Program-made: the position numbers and the translations under genes | Origin: AC-32 sp046726435 | GTDB taxonomy: Bacteria > Actinomycetota > Thermoleophilia > Gaiellales > Gaiellaceae | DNA: 7,305 bases | Reading direction: 5' to 3' | Assembly (NCBI GenBank): GCA_046726435.1 | Contig: JBKPAM010000164.1 | Coordinates: 1-7,305 of the forward strand | In this document: positions 1 through 5,422 of the stretch, one piece after another | How positions within the stretch are numbered: the first letter of the stretch is position 1 | How the letters are laid out: each line of letters starts with the position of its first letter | The notes under the pieces: model-generated | Database searches by the model: none | Told to the model about the DNA's origin: nothing | Seen by the model: only the letters and a program-made list of their open reading frames with translations

Positions 1-255
1 GGCGTCTGCGGCGCATCCAGGCGCCGATGCACACGTTCTCCGAGCGTGGGGCTCCGACTCAGAACGCGGTGACCGGAAAGTTGATGCTGGATTTGGGGTC
101 CACCCACCTCCCGCCGAACGTTTTCGCGCACCTGCTCCACCTTGGGAAGACAGCGGTCAGTCTCTGCGGTGATTGCACCAAGGGGCTCGAGGGCGACGAG
201 CCCTTCTTGAATAACCGCCAAGAGAAACGCTGTTGATACCTCGAGGGTCGATGCG
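1..255. other. Left-edge region without a convincing gene
   Basis: No recognisable gene lies here. A plus-strand frame is open from the left edge to a TGA ending at 236 (69 codons from the ATG at 27). It could be the tail of a gene that begins outside the window. A minus-strand frame is also open from about 256 to the edge and contains helix-like text. The plus frame has about 75 percent G/C in third positions, lower than the clear genes here. The minus frame has mixed third positions and no obvious ribosome binding site. Neither product resembles a family I know, so both are left uncalled. The stretch also holds the hairpin at 183-203. It may be mostly the 3' flank of the gene ending at 256. 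Confidence 0.4.
183..203 (-). terminator. Possible hairpin terminator downstream of the DUF2652 gene
   Basis: GGGCTCG (183-189) and CGAGCCC (197-203) form a perfect 7-bp stem with a 7-nt loop. It lies 52 nt beyond the minus-strand stop at 256. Read on the minus strand it is followed only by CTTGG, a poor U-tract. Read on the plus strand it is followed by TTCTTGAAT, slightly better, so it could instead stop a transcript entering from the left. GC-rich stems arise easily by chance in DNA of this composition, and the stem lies inside a weak open frame. Confidence 0.28.
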
Positions 256-870
256 TCAGGTAAGCGTGAGCACCCTCGCCTGGACCGGCGGGTAGTGCTC
301 GTACTTTTCGGTGATCGGGACTGACCCCTCCACGGGTATCTCGAGCTGCGTGACCGCCGAGTCGGTGACAAGCGCGTAGCTCGACGTACCGATCAGGTCG
401 GCGGCGTGGTTCTTCAGCAGCAGGTGGGAGACGGTCACGTCAGGACCGAGCAGCTCAGGCTGGCCGGCGACCGACTGGACGACGAACTCGCCGTGATGAA
501 GCACGAACTTGAGCTCGAGGCCGCCGATCGACCGGCACGCGTCGCAATCGCACGGCATGAGCCGGTCGGCCTCCTCGAGCCGAGCGCGGTACGACGCGTA
601 GCAGGCGACGAGGCAGTCGACCACCGGCCGGCCGTGGACCTCGAAGTCGTCGCCCGCGGCGAACGCGAAGACGGCGTCGCCCTCGAGCTTCGAGAGGGCG
701 AAGGGCGGGGCGACTCGCTCGACGATCCCGTCGAGCAGGCTCGTCAAGAGCGGGTAGGCCGCGGGGACGAACGTCCCCGCCGCCATGTCGGCCGCGTGGG
801 CTTCCGCGACCGCTCGCAGGAACGCCGTGTACCCCGAGATGTCGGCGAGCAGCAGCGGGCCGCGACTCAT
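256..870 (-). CDS. DUF2652 protein, adenylate/guanylate cyclase-like fold
   Basis: This 204-residue protein fits DUF2652, a family related to the class III nucleotidyl cyclase fold. The N-terminus reads LLLADISGYTAFL (6-18), matching the cyclase strand that carries the first metal aspartate, here Asp10. KLEGDAVFAF (61-70) matches the segment with the second metal aspartate (Asp65) and the substrate-binding lysine (Lys61). A Cys cluster (Cys107, Cys109, Cys112) follows, then FVLHHGEF (122-129), a cyclase-like core strand. In the later segment (GPDVTVSHL, 142-150) the positions that carry the transition-state Asn and Arg in active cyclases appear to be Thr146 and Leu150. Catalysis is therefore doubtful, and a binding or sensory role is possible. 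ATG at 870 is the first standard start after an in-frame TAG; the Shine-Dalgarno is weak (AGGGAA directly before it). It is divergent from the DUF429 gene across 95 bp. The family call is firm; the function is not. Confidence 0.88.
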   Translation of the reverse strand: MSRGPLLLADISGYTAFLRAVAEAHAADMAAGTFVPAAYPLLTSLLDGIVERVAPPFALSKLEGDAVFAFAAGDDFEVHGRPVVDCLVACYASYRARLEEADRLMPCDCDACRSIGGLELKFVLHHGEFVVQSVAGQPELLGPDVTVSHLLLKNHAADLIGTSSYALVTDSAVTQLEIPVEGSVPITEKYEHYPPVQARVLTLT

Positions 871-953
871 TTCCCTGGCGATCGTGGGGTGCGATAGAGC
901 CAGATGCTGCTACGCCCTCTTCCCGCGAACGGTTACTGGAGGTGCGGCCGTCG

Positions 954-959
954 TAGCAT
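954..959 (+). promoter_or_regulatory. Candidate -10 element TAGCAT for a leaderless DUF429 mRNA
   Basis: TAGCAT matches the TANNNT form of the actinobacterial -10 hexamer and ends exactly 6 nt before the GTG at 966. Transcription would then start at or next to the start codon. No Shine-Dalgarno lies at a usable distance; the nearest GGAGGTG (938-944) is over 20 nt upstream. The TAG inside the hexamer is an in-frame stop, so GTG 966 is the first possible start. No clear -35 is visible; GGTTAC at 931-936 has 17-bp spacing but matches poorly. The hexamer also sits in one arm of an imperfect inverted repeat (903-914 with 952-960). Confidence 0.45.
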
Positions 960-965
960 CCGGGC

Positions 966-1604
966 GTGACCGTGATCGGGCTCGACGCGTGTCGCGGGAA
1001 ATGGCTTGCCGTAACCCTCGACAACGGGCGCTTCGTGGGCTCGGGGCTGGGGTCCGCCGCGAGTCTCGTCTCGGCGTGGCCTGGTGCGACGGCCATCGGC
1101 GTTGACGTGCCGATCGGCCTCCCGGAGACCCCGGATCGTGATGCGGATCGGGAGGCTCGAAGATTCGTCGGCGCCCGCAGGTCGAGCGTCTTTCCGACGT
1201 TTCCTCGTTCGGTCTTGGAGGCCGCGACGTACGAGGATGCGAAGGCGCTTTGTGTGGCGCACGGCTGGCCGAAGCCGAGCATCCAGAGCTTCGGAATGAG
1301 GCACCGGATTCTCGAGATCGCGCCGCTCGCGGAGGCAGATGAGCGCATCGTCGAGGTGCACCCGGAAGTGGCTTTCAGGGAGCTGGTCGGCCGACCTCTA
1401 GCGCCGAAGAGGACGCCAGTGGGGAGCTCCGAGCGGAGAGACGCGCTCAGGACTGCGGGTGTCGACCTGCCGGAGCTTCCGTACCCATTGGACGACGTCC
1501 TCGACGCGGCCGTCGCGGCGTGGACTGCAGCTCGGTTCGCGCGAGGCGAAGCAGCGCCCCTGCCCGAGGATCATGCGTCGCGCATCGGGGCGATCTGGCG
1601 ATGA
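966..1604 (+). CDS. DUF429 protein, predicted RNase H-like nuclease
   Basis: This 212-residue protein fits the DUF429 family, which is predicted to adopt an RNase H-like nuclease fold; its cellular substrate is not established. Visible signatures are the opening strand VIGLDACRGKW (3-13) with Asp7, the second acidic strand IGVDVPIGLP (44-53) with Asp47, the motif VEVHPEVAF (129-137) with Glu130 and Glu134, and a C-terminal helix DDVLDAAVAAWTA (176-188) with Asp177 and Asp180. These are the acidic positions expected to bind metal in this fold, so the active site looks intact. The ending RIGAIWR is typical of the family. GTG 966 follows an in-frame TAG at 954 and has no ribosome binding site, consistent with a leaderless message. 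A second GTG two codons later is possible. The gene converges on the cupin-TPR gene with 36 bp between stops. Confidence 0.88.
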   Translation: MTVIGLDACRGKWLAVTLDNGRFVGSGLGSAASLVSAWPGATAIGVDVPIGLPETPDRDADREARRFVGARRSSVFPTFPRSVLEAATYEDAKALCVAHGWPKPSIQSFGMRHRILEIAPLAEADERIVEVHPEVAFRELVGRPLAPKRTPVGSSERRDALRTAGVDLPELPYPLDDVLDAAVAAWTAARFARGEAAPLPEDHASRIGAIWR

Positions 1605-1640
1605 CCAAGTGCGGTAGCGCTGGTCGGGTCTGCTCGACGC

Positions 1641-2276
1641 CTAGCTCAAGAGCTCCTTGAACGCGGGCTCGTCGCGGATCGAGTCGAAGTCCGAGTCTTC
1701 CGCAGCGAGCTTCCGGAGCTGTTCCGACCGGTCGACCACTATCCGGAGGTGCTTGATCGCGTCCTCGTTGCGCCCGGCCAGAGCCTCGCTACACGCAACG
1801 TTGTAGACCACCATCGTGTACTGAGGGTTGGCTTCGACCAGCTCGCGTCCACGGTCGGCGACCTCTTCGTACTTGCCTGCCTCGAAGTCCTGGCGCAGCT
1901 GCCCCCAGATCTCGTAGCCGTGAGGCTCGTAGGCCTGGCCAGGCGTGCCGCCGATCGCGAGGATCGTCGTGCCGGGCTCCTCGGCGAACGCGGTCCGCTT
2001 GACACCGGGCTCGGCGAACACGAACGTGCCGGCCGGCGCGTCGACCTGCTCACCGTCGAGCTCGAACCGCGCTCGGCCCTCGTGGACGAGGTAGAGCTCC
2101 TCGTTCTCGTCGGCCTCGTCGTGCTCGTTGATGATCCGGTCGCCGGCCTCGCTTCCCGTCCAGGTGTTGACACCGAAGGACGTGATGCCGAAGTGGTGGC
2201 GGACCGGCCGCGAAGGACAGCGGCCGTCGCTGACCTCGTCGATCTCGTCGAGGCGCGCAACGGTGTAGTCGCTCAT
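1641..2276 (-). CDS. Cupin-TPR fusion protein
   Basis: This 211-residue cytoplasmic protein has two parts. Residues about 30-110 form a single cupin barrel, recognisable by EELYLVHEGRARFEL followed by the turn AGTFVFAEPG. Residues about 125-211 are helical and TPR-like: FEAGKYEEVADRGRELVEANP, then YNVACSEALAGRNEDAIKHL, ending DSDFDSIRDEPAFKELL. That ending is common at the close of TPR arrays. The cupin ligand set is not classical: the first motif reads HDE rather than HxH, and the second has Arg where the last His is usual (PGVKR). Metal binding is uncertain. The start is well supported: AGGAGG lies 4 nt before the ATG. The gene is divergent from the small membrane protein gene across 111 bp. 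The architecture suggests a small-ligand or regulatory barrel joined to a protein-interaction module; the substrate is unknown. Confidence 0.85.
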   Translation of the reverse strand: MSDYTVARLDEIDEVSDGRCPSRPVRHHFGITSFGVNTWTGSEAGDRIINEHDEADENEELYLVHEGRARFELDGEQVDAPAGTFVFAEPGVKRTAFAEEPGTTILAIGGTPGQAYEPHGYEIWGQLRQDFEAGKYEEVADRGRELVEANPQYTMVVYNVACSEALAGRNEDAIKHLRIVVDRSEQLRKLAAEDSDFDSIRDEPAFKELLS

Positions 2277-2280
2277 CGGA

Positions 2281-2286
2281 CCTCCT
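2281..2286 (-). promoter_or_regulatory. Strong Shine-Dalgarno of the cupin-TPR gene
   Basis: Read on the minus strand this is AGGAGG, 4 nt from the ATG at 2276. It fixes the start of the cupin-TPR protein and contrasts with the divergent gene at 2388, which has a different, apparently leaderless start. Confidence 0.75.
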
Positions 2287-2343
2287 GTACGTCGTGGTTG
2301 GCCGGGCGCAGCCGAGACGACCCGAGCCTAGCGGGATCTCGCA

Positions 2344-2355
2344 ACGGCGCGCCGT
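2344..2355. promoter_or_regulatory. 12-bp perfect palindrome in a divergent intergenic region
   Basis: ACGGCGCGCCGT is a perfect 12-bp palindrome lying about 20-30 bp upstream of the candidate -10 at 2376, where an operator or -35 would fall. Short GCAAC direct repeats flank it at 2341-2345 and 2356-2360. It sits between the divergent cupin-TPR and small membrane protein genes and could bind a dimeric regulator of either. Palindromes of G and C are common by chance at this base composition, and no regulator gene is adjacent. Confidence 0.25.
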
Positions 2356-2375
2356 GCAACTCTGCGGCTCCCCTC

Positions 2376-2381
2376 TAGGAT
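2376..2381 (+). promoter_or_regulatory. Candidate -10 element TAGGAT for a leaderless mRNA
   Basis: TAGGAT matches the TANNNT -10 form and ends exactly 6 nt before the ATG at 2388, predicting a transcript that begins at the start codon. This is the same spacing as at the DUF429 gene. Its TAG is also an in-frame stop. The GGAG just before the ATG (2382-2385) is too close to work well as a Shine-Dalgarno. The -35 is weak: GTGCAA at 2354-2359 with a 16-bp spacer. Confidence 0.42.
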
Positions 2382-2387
2382 GGAGCA

Positions 2388-2627
2388 ATGGCTGGGGGGA
2401 GGGAAGCGGCGCGACACGCCGGCTCGATGTATCGACGCGGGTTTGCGCGTTTGCGACACCCTGTTCGCGAGATCGAAGCCGAGGCCGAGCATCTCATCGA
2501 GATCGAGAAGAGGGGCGAGAGCGCGGAGACGCCGCTCGTGGCGATCCTCGGGATCGTCCTGTTCCTGCTTCCCATCGTTGCGCTGATCCTCGGGCTCGCG
2601 TTCGCTGCCTACTACCTCTCTACCTAG
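2388..2627 (+). CDS. Small single-pass membrane protein
   Basis: This 79-residue protein belongs to no family I recognise. The first 30 residues are basic (RRGFARLRHP). Residues about 28-47 form a charged, helix-prone stretch rich in Glu (EIEAEAEHLIEIEKRGESAE). Residues about 49-77 are strongly hydrophobic (LVAILGIVLFLLPIVALILG and on to AAYYLS), giving one transmembrane helix with the basic N-terminus probably cytoplasmic. ATG 2388 follows an in-frame TAG at 2376 and fits a leaderless start; a second in-frame ATG lies at 2427. The transporter begins 30 bp after its stop, so the two are probably co-transcribed and this protein could be an accessory subunit, which is inference. A competing frame at 2380-2586 lacks the coherent membrane segment and is rejected. 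Confidence 0.68.
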   Translation: MAGGREAARHAGSMYRRGFARLRHPVREIEAEAEHLIEIEKRGESAETPLVAILGIVLFLLPIVALILGLAFAAYYLST

Positions 2628-2657
2628 AGCGGCACGACTCCGTAGACCCGCTACCCA

Positions 2658-3503
2658 GTGAACGTCGGAACCGCCGTCGCACTCGTCCTCGCGCTCGCGT
2701 CGACGACGCTCACGAACATCGCCTACTTACGCCAGCACGACGCCGCCGCTGCGCTACCCACGCTCTCCCTTCGGCGACCGCTCCACTCGGCGCAGGCGCT
2801 CCTCACCGATCGCACCTGGCTGGGCGGCTTCGCGCTCGAGAGTGCCGGCTTCGCGCTGTACGTCGTCGCGCTGGCGCTCGCCCCGCTCACGCTTGTGCAG
2901 AGCATCGCCGCGGGCGGGATCGGCATCCTCGCGCTCGTCTCGTGGCGGATCGGGCGCGTCCAGCTCGGCCGCCTCGAGCTGATCGGCGTCGTGGTGTCGA
3001 TGCTCGGTCTGCTCGCGTTGGCGATCTCGCTCGCAGGCGGGAGCGGAGAGGGGAGCGGCGGCTCGACGGGCGGGATCCTGCTCTGGCTCGCCGTGACGGC
3101 AGGCGCCGCGGTTGTGGCGCTCGCGCTCGGACGGAGGTTCAGCGGGCTCGGTGTCGCCGAAGGCATCGCCGGCGGGCTGTTCTTCGCAATCGGCGACATC
3201 TCGATCAAGGTCGCTACGCAGGGAGGCGCACGAGCCGGGTTCGCCTTGGGTGGCATCGTCGGCTACTCACTCGGTACGGCATTTCTCCAGCTCGGCTACC
3301 AGAAGCGCGGCGCGCTCACGGTCGCCGGCCTCGCGACGCTGCTCACGAACGCGGTGCCGATCGCCGCAGGCACCGTCGTGCTCGGAGAGCCCGTGCCGGC
3401 GGGCGCGCTCGGCGCCCTGCGCATTCTCGCGTTCGCGGCCGTCACGGTCGGCGCGATCTTGCTCGCCCGGCCGGCGCCCACCGCGAAGCCGGCGGGGTCC
3501 TGA
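2658..3503 (+). CDS. DMT/EamA-like membrane transporter
   Basis: This 281-residue protein is almost entirely hydrophobic helices with short Arg-bearing loops, about nine or ten membrane segments. The halves look related: residues about 4-127 and 138-271 each end in paired helices, as in drug/metabolite transporter (EamA-type) proteins. Telling stretches are ALAPLTLVQSIAAGGIGILA (77-96), near the end of the first half, and its counterpart GLATLLTNAVPIAAGTVVLGE (about 224-244), a common motif of the second EamA repeat. A Gly/Ser-rich loop (about 128-137) links the halves. The N-terminal layout also recalls NIPA-like members of the superfamily, so substrate cannot be assigned. GTG 2658 is the first start after an in-frame TAG at 2643. 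It has no clear Shine-Dalgarno and lies 30 bp after the small membrane protein gene, suggesting co-transcription. Confidence 0.83.
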   Translation: MNVGTAVALVLALASTTLTNIAYLRQHDAAAALPTLSLRRPLHSAQALLTDRTWLGGFALESAGFALYVVALALAPLTLVQSIAAGGIGILALVSWRIGRVQLGRLELIGVVVSMLGLLALAISLAGGSGEGSGGSTGGILLWLAVTAGAAVVALALGRRFSGLGVAEGIAGGLFFAIGDISIKVATQGGARAGFALGGIVGYSLGTAFLQLGYQKRGALTVAGLATLLTNAVPIAAGTVVLGEPVPAGALGALRILAFAAVTVGAILLARPAPTAKPAGS

Positions 3504-3552
3504 GCCCGTTCACCGTCCTTTCATCGCGGCCCGCTAGAACCGCAACGCGACG

Positions 3553-3559
3553 AAGGAGG
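3553..3559 (+). promoter_or_regulatory. Shine-Dalgarno AAGGAGG that points to an ACG start
   Basis: A near-perfect Shine-Dalgarno lies 5 nt upstream of ACG at 3565, in frame with the lipoprotein. Between the in-frame stop TAG at 3535 and GTG at 3592 there is no ATG, GTG, TTG or CTG in that frame. GTG 3592 is 32 nt from this site, too far to be served by it. The site therefore decides the start in favour of the ACG. Confidence 0.6.
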
Positions 3560-3564
3560 AACGC

Positions 3565-4344
3565 ACGCTTCGACGGCTCGAGCGGCACATCGTGGGTACG
3601 GTGGCCCTGACGCTGCTCGTCTTCCCGGCCGCCGGCTGTGGTTCCTCGGGCGGACACAGCGAGTCGGGGACCACCACGCCAGCCGCATCGGCCTCGAGCC
3701 TCGCGCCGATTCGCGGACGCTACTCGCCCTCGATCCACCCGGCGGACTTCGTTCGGGTTGTCGACAACCCGTACTGGCCGCTCAGGCCCGGCACCGCGTT
3801 TCACTTCAAGGGAGTTCGCGGGACCACTCCCCAGACCGACGACGAGCTCGTGACCCGCCGGATCGAAAAGATCCTCGGCATCGACGCAACCGTCGTCCGC
3901 GACACCGTGTCCGAGCACGGGCGTCCGGTCGAACGGACGCTCGACTTCTACGCCCAGGACACGCAGGGGAACGTCTGGTACCTGGGCGAGGACTCGTTCG
4001 AGATGCAGCACGGCCGCTTCGTCAAGGCGAGCGACTCGTGGCGCTCCGGGGTCGACGGCGCGAAGCCCGGGATCATCATGCCTGCCCATCCTCGCCGCGG
4101 TGACAGCTACCGGCAGGAGTACTACCCGCCGGGCGAGGCGCTCGACCAGGCGCGCGTGCTCGGTCGCCGCGGGCCGGTCGAGGTGCCCTATGGCACGTTC
4201 AAGCGCCCACTGGTGACGAGCGAGTTCAGCCCGCTCGAGCCCCAGACCGAGGAGAAGTACTACGTCGCAGGGGTCGGCGAGATCCTCGAGCGCGTCGTCA
4301 AAGGGCATCACGAGGAGTTTCGACTCGTGAGCATCACGCACTGA
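3565..4344 (+). CDS. Predicted lipoprotein of unknown function (probable ACG start)
   Basis: From the ACG at 3565 this is a 259-residue secreted lipoprotein. The signal peptide has a basic n-region (LRRLERH), a hydrophobic core (VALTLLVF) and a lipobox ending AAGC, with Cys25 as the lipidation site. A Ser/Thr/Ala-rich linker follows to about residue 50. The mature domain has conserved-looking blocks: VVDNPYWPLRPGTAF, TLDFYAQDTQGNVWYLGED, GVDGAKPGIIMPAHPRRGD, YRQEYYPPGEA, and a late block from VPYGTFKR to KYYVAGVGEI. I recall similar unnamed actinobacterial and proteobacterial secreted proteins with these blocks, but no established function. Starting instead at GTG 3592 would remove every positive charge from the signal peptide and leave no ribosome binding site. 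The gene lies 61 bp after the transporter stop and 57 bp before the next cupin start. Coding status is firm; the start is inferred. Confidence 0.82.
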   Translation, partial: TLRRLERHIVGTVALTLLVFPAAGCGSSGGHSESGTTTPAASASSLAPIRGRYSPSIHPADFVRVVDNPYWPLRPGTAFHFKGVRGTTPQTDDELVTRRIEKILGIDATVVRDTVSEHGRPVERTLDFYAQDTQGNVWYLGEDSFEMQHGRFVKASDSWRSGVDGAKPGIIMPAHPRRGDSYRQEYYPPGEALDQARVLGRRGPVEVPYGTFKRPLVTSEFSPLEPQTEEKYYVAGVGEILERVVKGHHEEFRLVSITH

Positions 4345-4367
4345 GCCGGTCGTTCGCGCCCACGCGT

Positions 4368-4373
4368 TACGTT
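4368..4373 (+). promoter_or_regulatory. Weak candidate -10 upstream of the 4402 cupin
   Basis: TACGTT fits TANNNT and would give a leader of about 20 nt containing the Shine-Dalgarno at 4389-4396. No convincing -35 is present, and the gene may simply be transcribed from upstream. Confidence 0.2.
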
Positions 4374-4388
4374 CTCCGTCCCCCACTT

Positions 4389-4396
4389 GAAGGAGA
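4389..4396 (+). promoter_or_regulatory. Shine-Dalgarno fixing the cupin start at ATG 4402
   Basis: GAAGGAGA lies 5 nt before ATG 4402. An upstream in-frame TTG at 4387 overlaps the Shine-Dalgarno itself and is not a credible start, so the protein is 132 residues rather than 137. Confidence 0.8.
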
Positions 4397-4401
4397 GCGC
4401 A

Positions 4402-4800
4402 ATGGCGGAGTACAGCCACGTCAACCTGGGCGAAGTCGACGACCAGGCGCCGAACCTCGGGCTCGACCCGTCGCAGTTCAACCTTCGCTTCGGCCGTGTG
4501 CCGCTCGACTGCGAGCACTGCGGCGTGAGCTACCTCCGCTTCGCGCCCGGCGCCAAGGGCCACGGGCATCGGCACAAGCGGCAGGAAGAGGTCTACGTGC
4601 TCGTGAACGGCTCGGCCGAGATGAAGGTCGGCGACGACCTGATCGCGCTGCGGCAGTGGAGCGCCGTCCGCGTCCCGCCGCACGTCATGCGCGGGATCAA
4701 GGGCGGCCCCGACGGCGCCGAGGTGATCGCCGTCGGGGCGCCGAACACCGGGCCGGGCGACGGCGATACGCCCGACCCGGACTGGACCTGGGAGGACTAG
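4402..4800 (+). CDS. Single-domain cupin protein
   Basis: This 132-residue cytoplasmic protein is a single cupin barrel. The first motif is GHGHRHKRQEEVYVLVNG (53-70), giving HxH ligands His56 and His58, Glu63, and the closing Gly70. The second motif is VRVPPHVMRGI (89-99), where Arg97 replaces the usual last His. I recall Arg at this place in related cupins (RVxPxxxRxF-like), so it looks family-typical rather than damaged. Cys37 and Cys40 (CEHC) sit just before the barrel core; whether they bind metal is unknown. The C-terminus is an acidic, Pro-rich tail ending in WTWED. Substrate and reaction cannot be assigned: cupins of this size include isomerases, dioxygenase-like enzymes and sensors. 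Its stop is 8 nt from the stop of the convergent cupin, leaving no room for a separate terminator. Confidence 0.87.
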   Translation: MAEYSHVNLGEVDDQAPNLGLDPSQFNLRFGRVPLDCEHCGVSYLRFAPGAKGHGHRHKRQEEVYVLVNGSAEMKVGDDLIALRQWSAVRVPPHVMRGIKGGPDGAEVIAVGAPNTGPGDGDTPDPDWTWED

Positions 4801-4808
4801 ACCTCGTT

Positions 4809-5357
4809 TCAGAATGACGCTTCGATCGTCGCCTCGTAGCCGATCATCCCGCCGAGGGGCGCGCCGACAGCGAGTGCCGCCCGCTGGAGGGGCGCAGGCG
4901 GAAACGGCAGGCGGACGGTGTCGAAGTGCTTCTTCGCGATCACCGCGAGCTGCAGCAGGCCGGGCAGCCCTCGGTCGTTGGTCTTGCCTTCTGCGGCGAG
5001 GGTGAACATCGTCTCGATCAACGACTCGAACCGCAGCGCGGGCCGGATCTCGCAGAGGAACCGCGCTTCGCCCAAGCCTGCGTTCCAGAAGCGGTGGGGC
5101 GTTCCCGGCGGCACCACGAGCGCGTCGCCCGGCCCGGCGAGCACCGTCTTCCTCCCCACGCGGAACCCGACGGTGCCGGTGAGGACCTCGAACCGCTCGG
5201 TCTGGGCCGGATGGACGTGTGCGGCGGCCACGAACCCGTCGGGCTGCACGATCGTCTCGACGCGGACGCGCTCGCCGTCGGTCTGCGCGGCGGTCTCGTG
5301 AAAGATCAGGACTTCGCCGGTGACGGGGTTCTCGAGCCTGTCTCCTGGGCGGATCAT
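4809..5357 (-). CDS. Cupin protein with complete metal-binding motifs
   Basis: This 182-residue protein has a complete classical cupin site: His47, His49 and Glu54 in HVHPAQTERFEVLTG (47-61), and His88 with Asn92 in PPGTPHRFWN (83-92). A mononuclear metal site is therefore likely, though the metal and reaction are not known. The N-terminus (MIRPGDRLENPVTGEVLIF) is a typical lead-in for this actinobacterial cupin type. Residues about 104-182 form a helical extension (RFESLIETMFTLAAEGKTND, then LLQLAVIAKKHFDTVRLPFP) of the kind seen in related stand-alone cupins, ending in a hydrophobic Ala/Gly-rich stretch. AAGGAGA lies 4 nt before the ATG, fixing the start. It is downstream of the response regulator on the same strand across 143 bp with hairpins, so it could be a target or a separate unit. 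Confidence 0.88.
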   Translation of the reverse strand: MIRPGDRLENPVTGEVLIFHETAAQTDGERVRVETIVQPDGFVAAAHVHPAQTERFEVLTGTVGFRVGRKTVLAGPGDALVVPPGTPHRFWNAGLGEARFLCEIRPALRFESLIETMFTLAAEGKTNDRGLPGLLQLAVIAKKHFDTVRLPFPPAPLQRAALAVGAPLGGMIGYEATIEASF

Positions 5358-5422
5358 CTCGTCTCCTTTCGGATCGGGACCGTTCGAGACAGGGTGCGCG
5401 TGCGATCGCGCCGCGTCATCGC

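Noticed and set aside
27..236. Plus-strand open frame of 69 codons, open to the left edge
   Set aside because: No recognisable family, no Shine-Dalgarno, only moderate G/C third-position bias, and a competing open frame on the other strand. It may be the tail of an outside gene, but that cannot be supported here.
455..1348. 297-codon minus-strand open frame
   Set aside because: It overlaps both the DUF2652 and DUF429 genes in other frames, and its Arg/Ser/Pro-rich text is typical of a shadow frame in GC-rich DNA.
1605..1640. Possible terminator between convergent DUF429 and cupin-TPR genes
   Set aside because: Only the short palindrome AGCGCT was seen, with no stable stem or U-tract in 36 bp.
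1749..2378. 209-codon plus-strand frame antisense to the cupin-TPR gene
   Set aside because: It mirrors the codon pattern of the real gene, which has clear domains and a strong Shine-Dalgarno; its own product has no family features.
2294..3610. 438-codon plus-strand frame across the small membrane and transporter genes
   Set aside because: It is extremely Arg-rich and overlaps two genes with coherent membrane topology; a shadow frame.
3442..4683. 413-codon minus-strand frame across the lipoprotein and cupin
   Set aside because: Long antisense open frames are expected with this codon bias; the opposite strand encodes recognisable proteins with Shine-Dalgarno sites.
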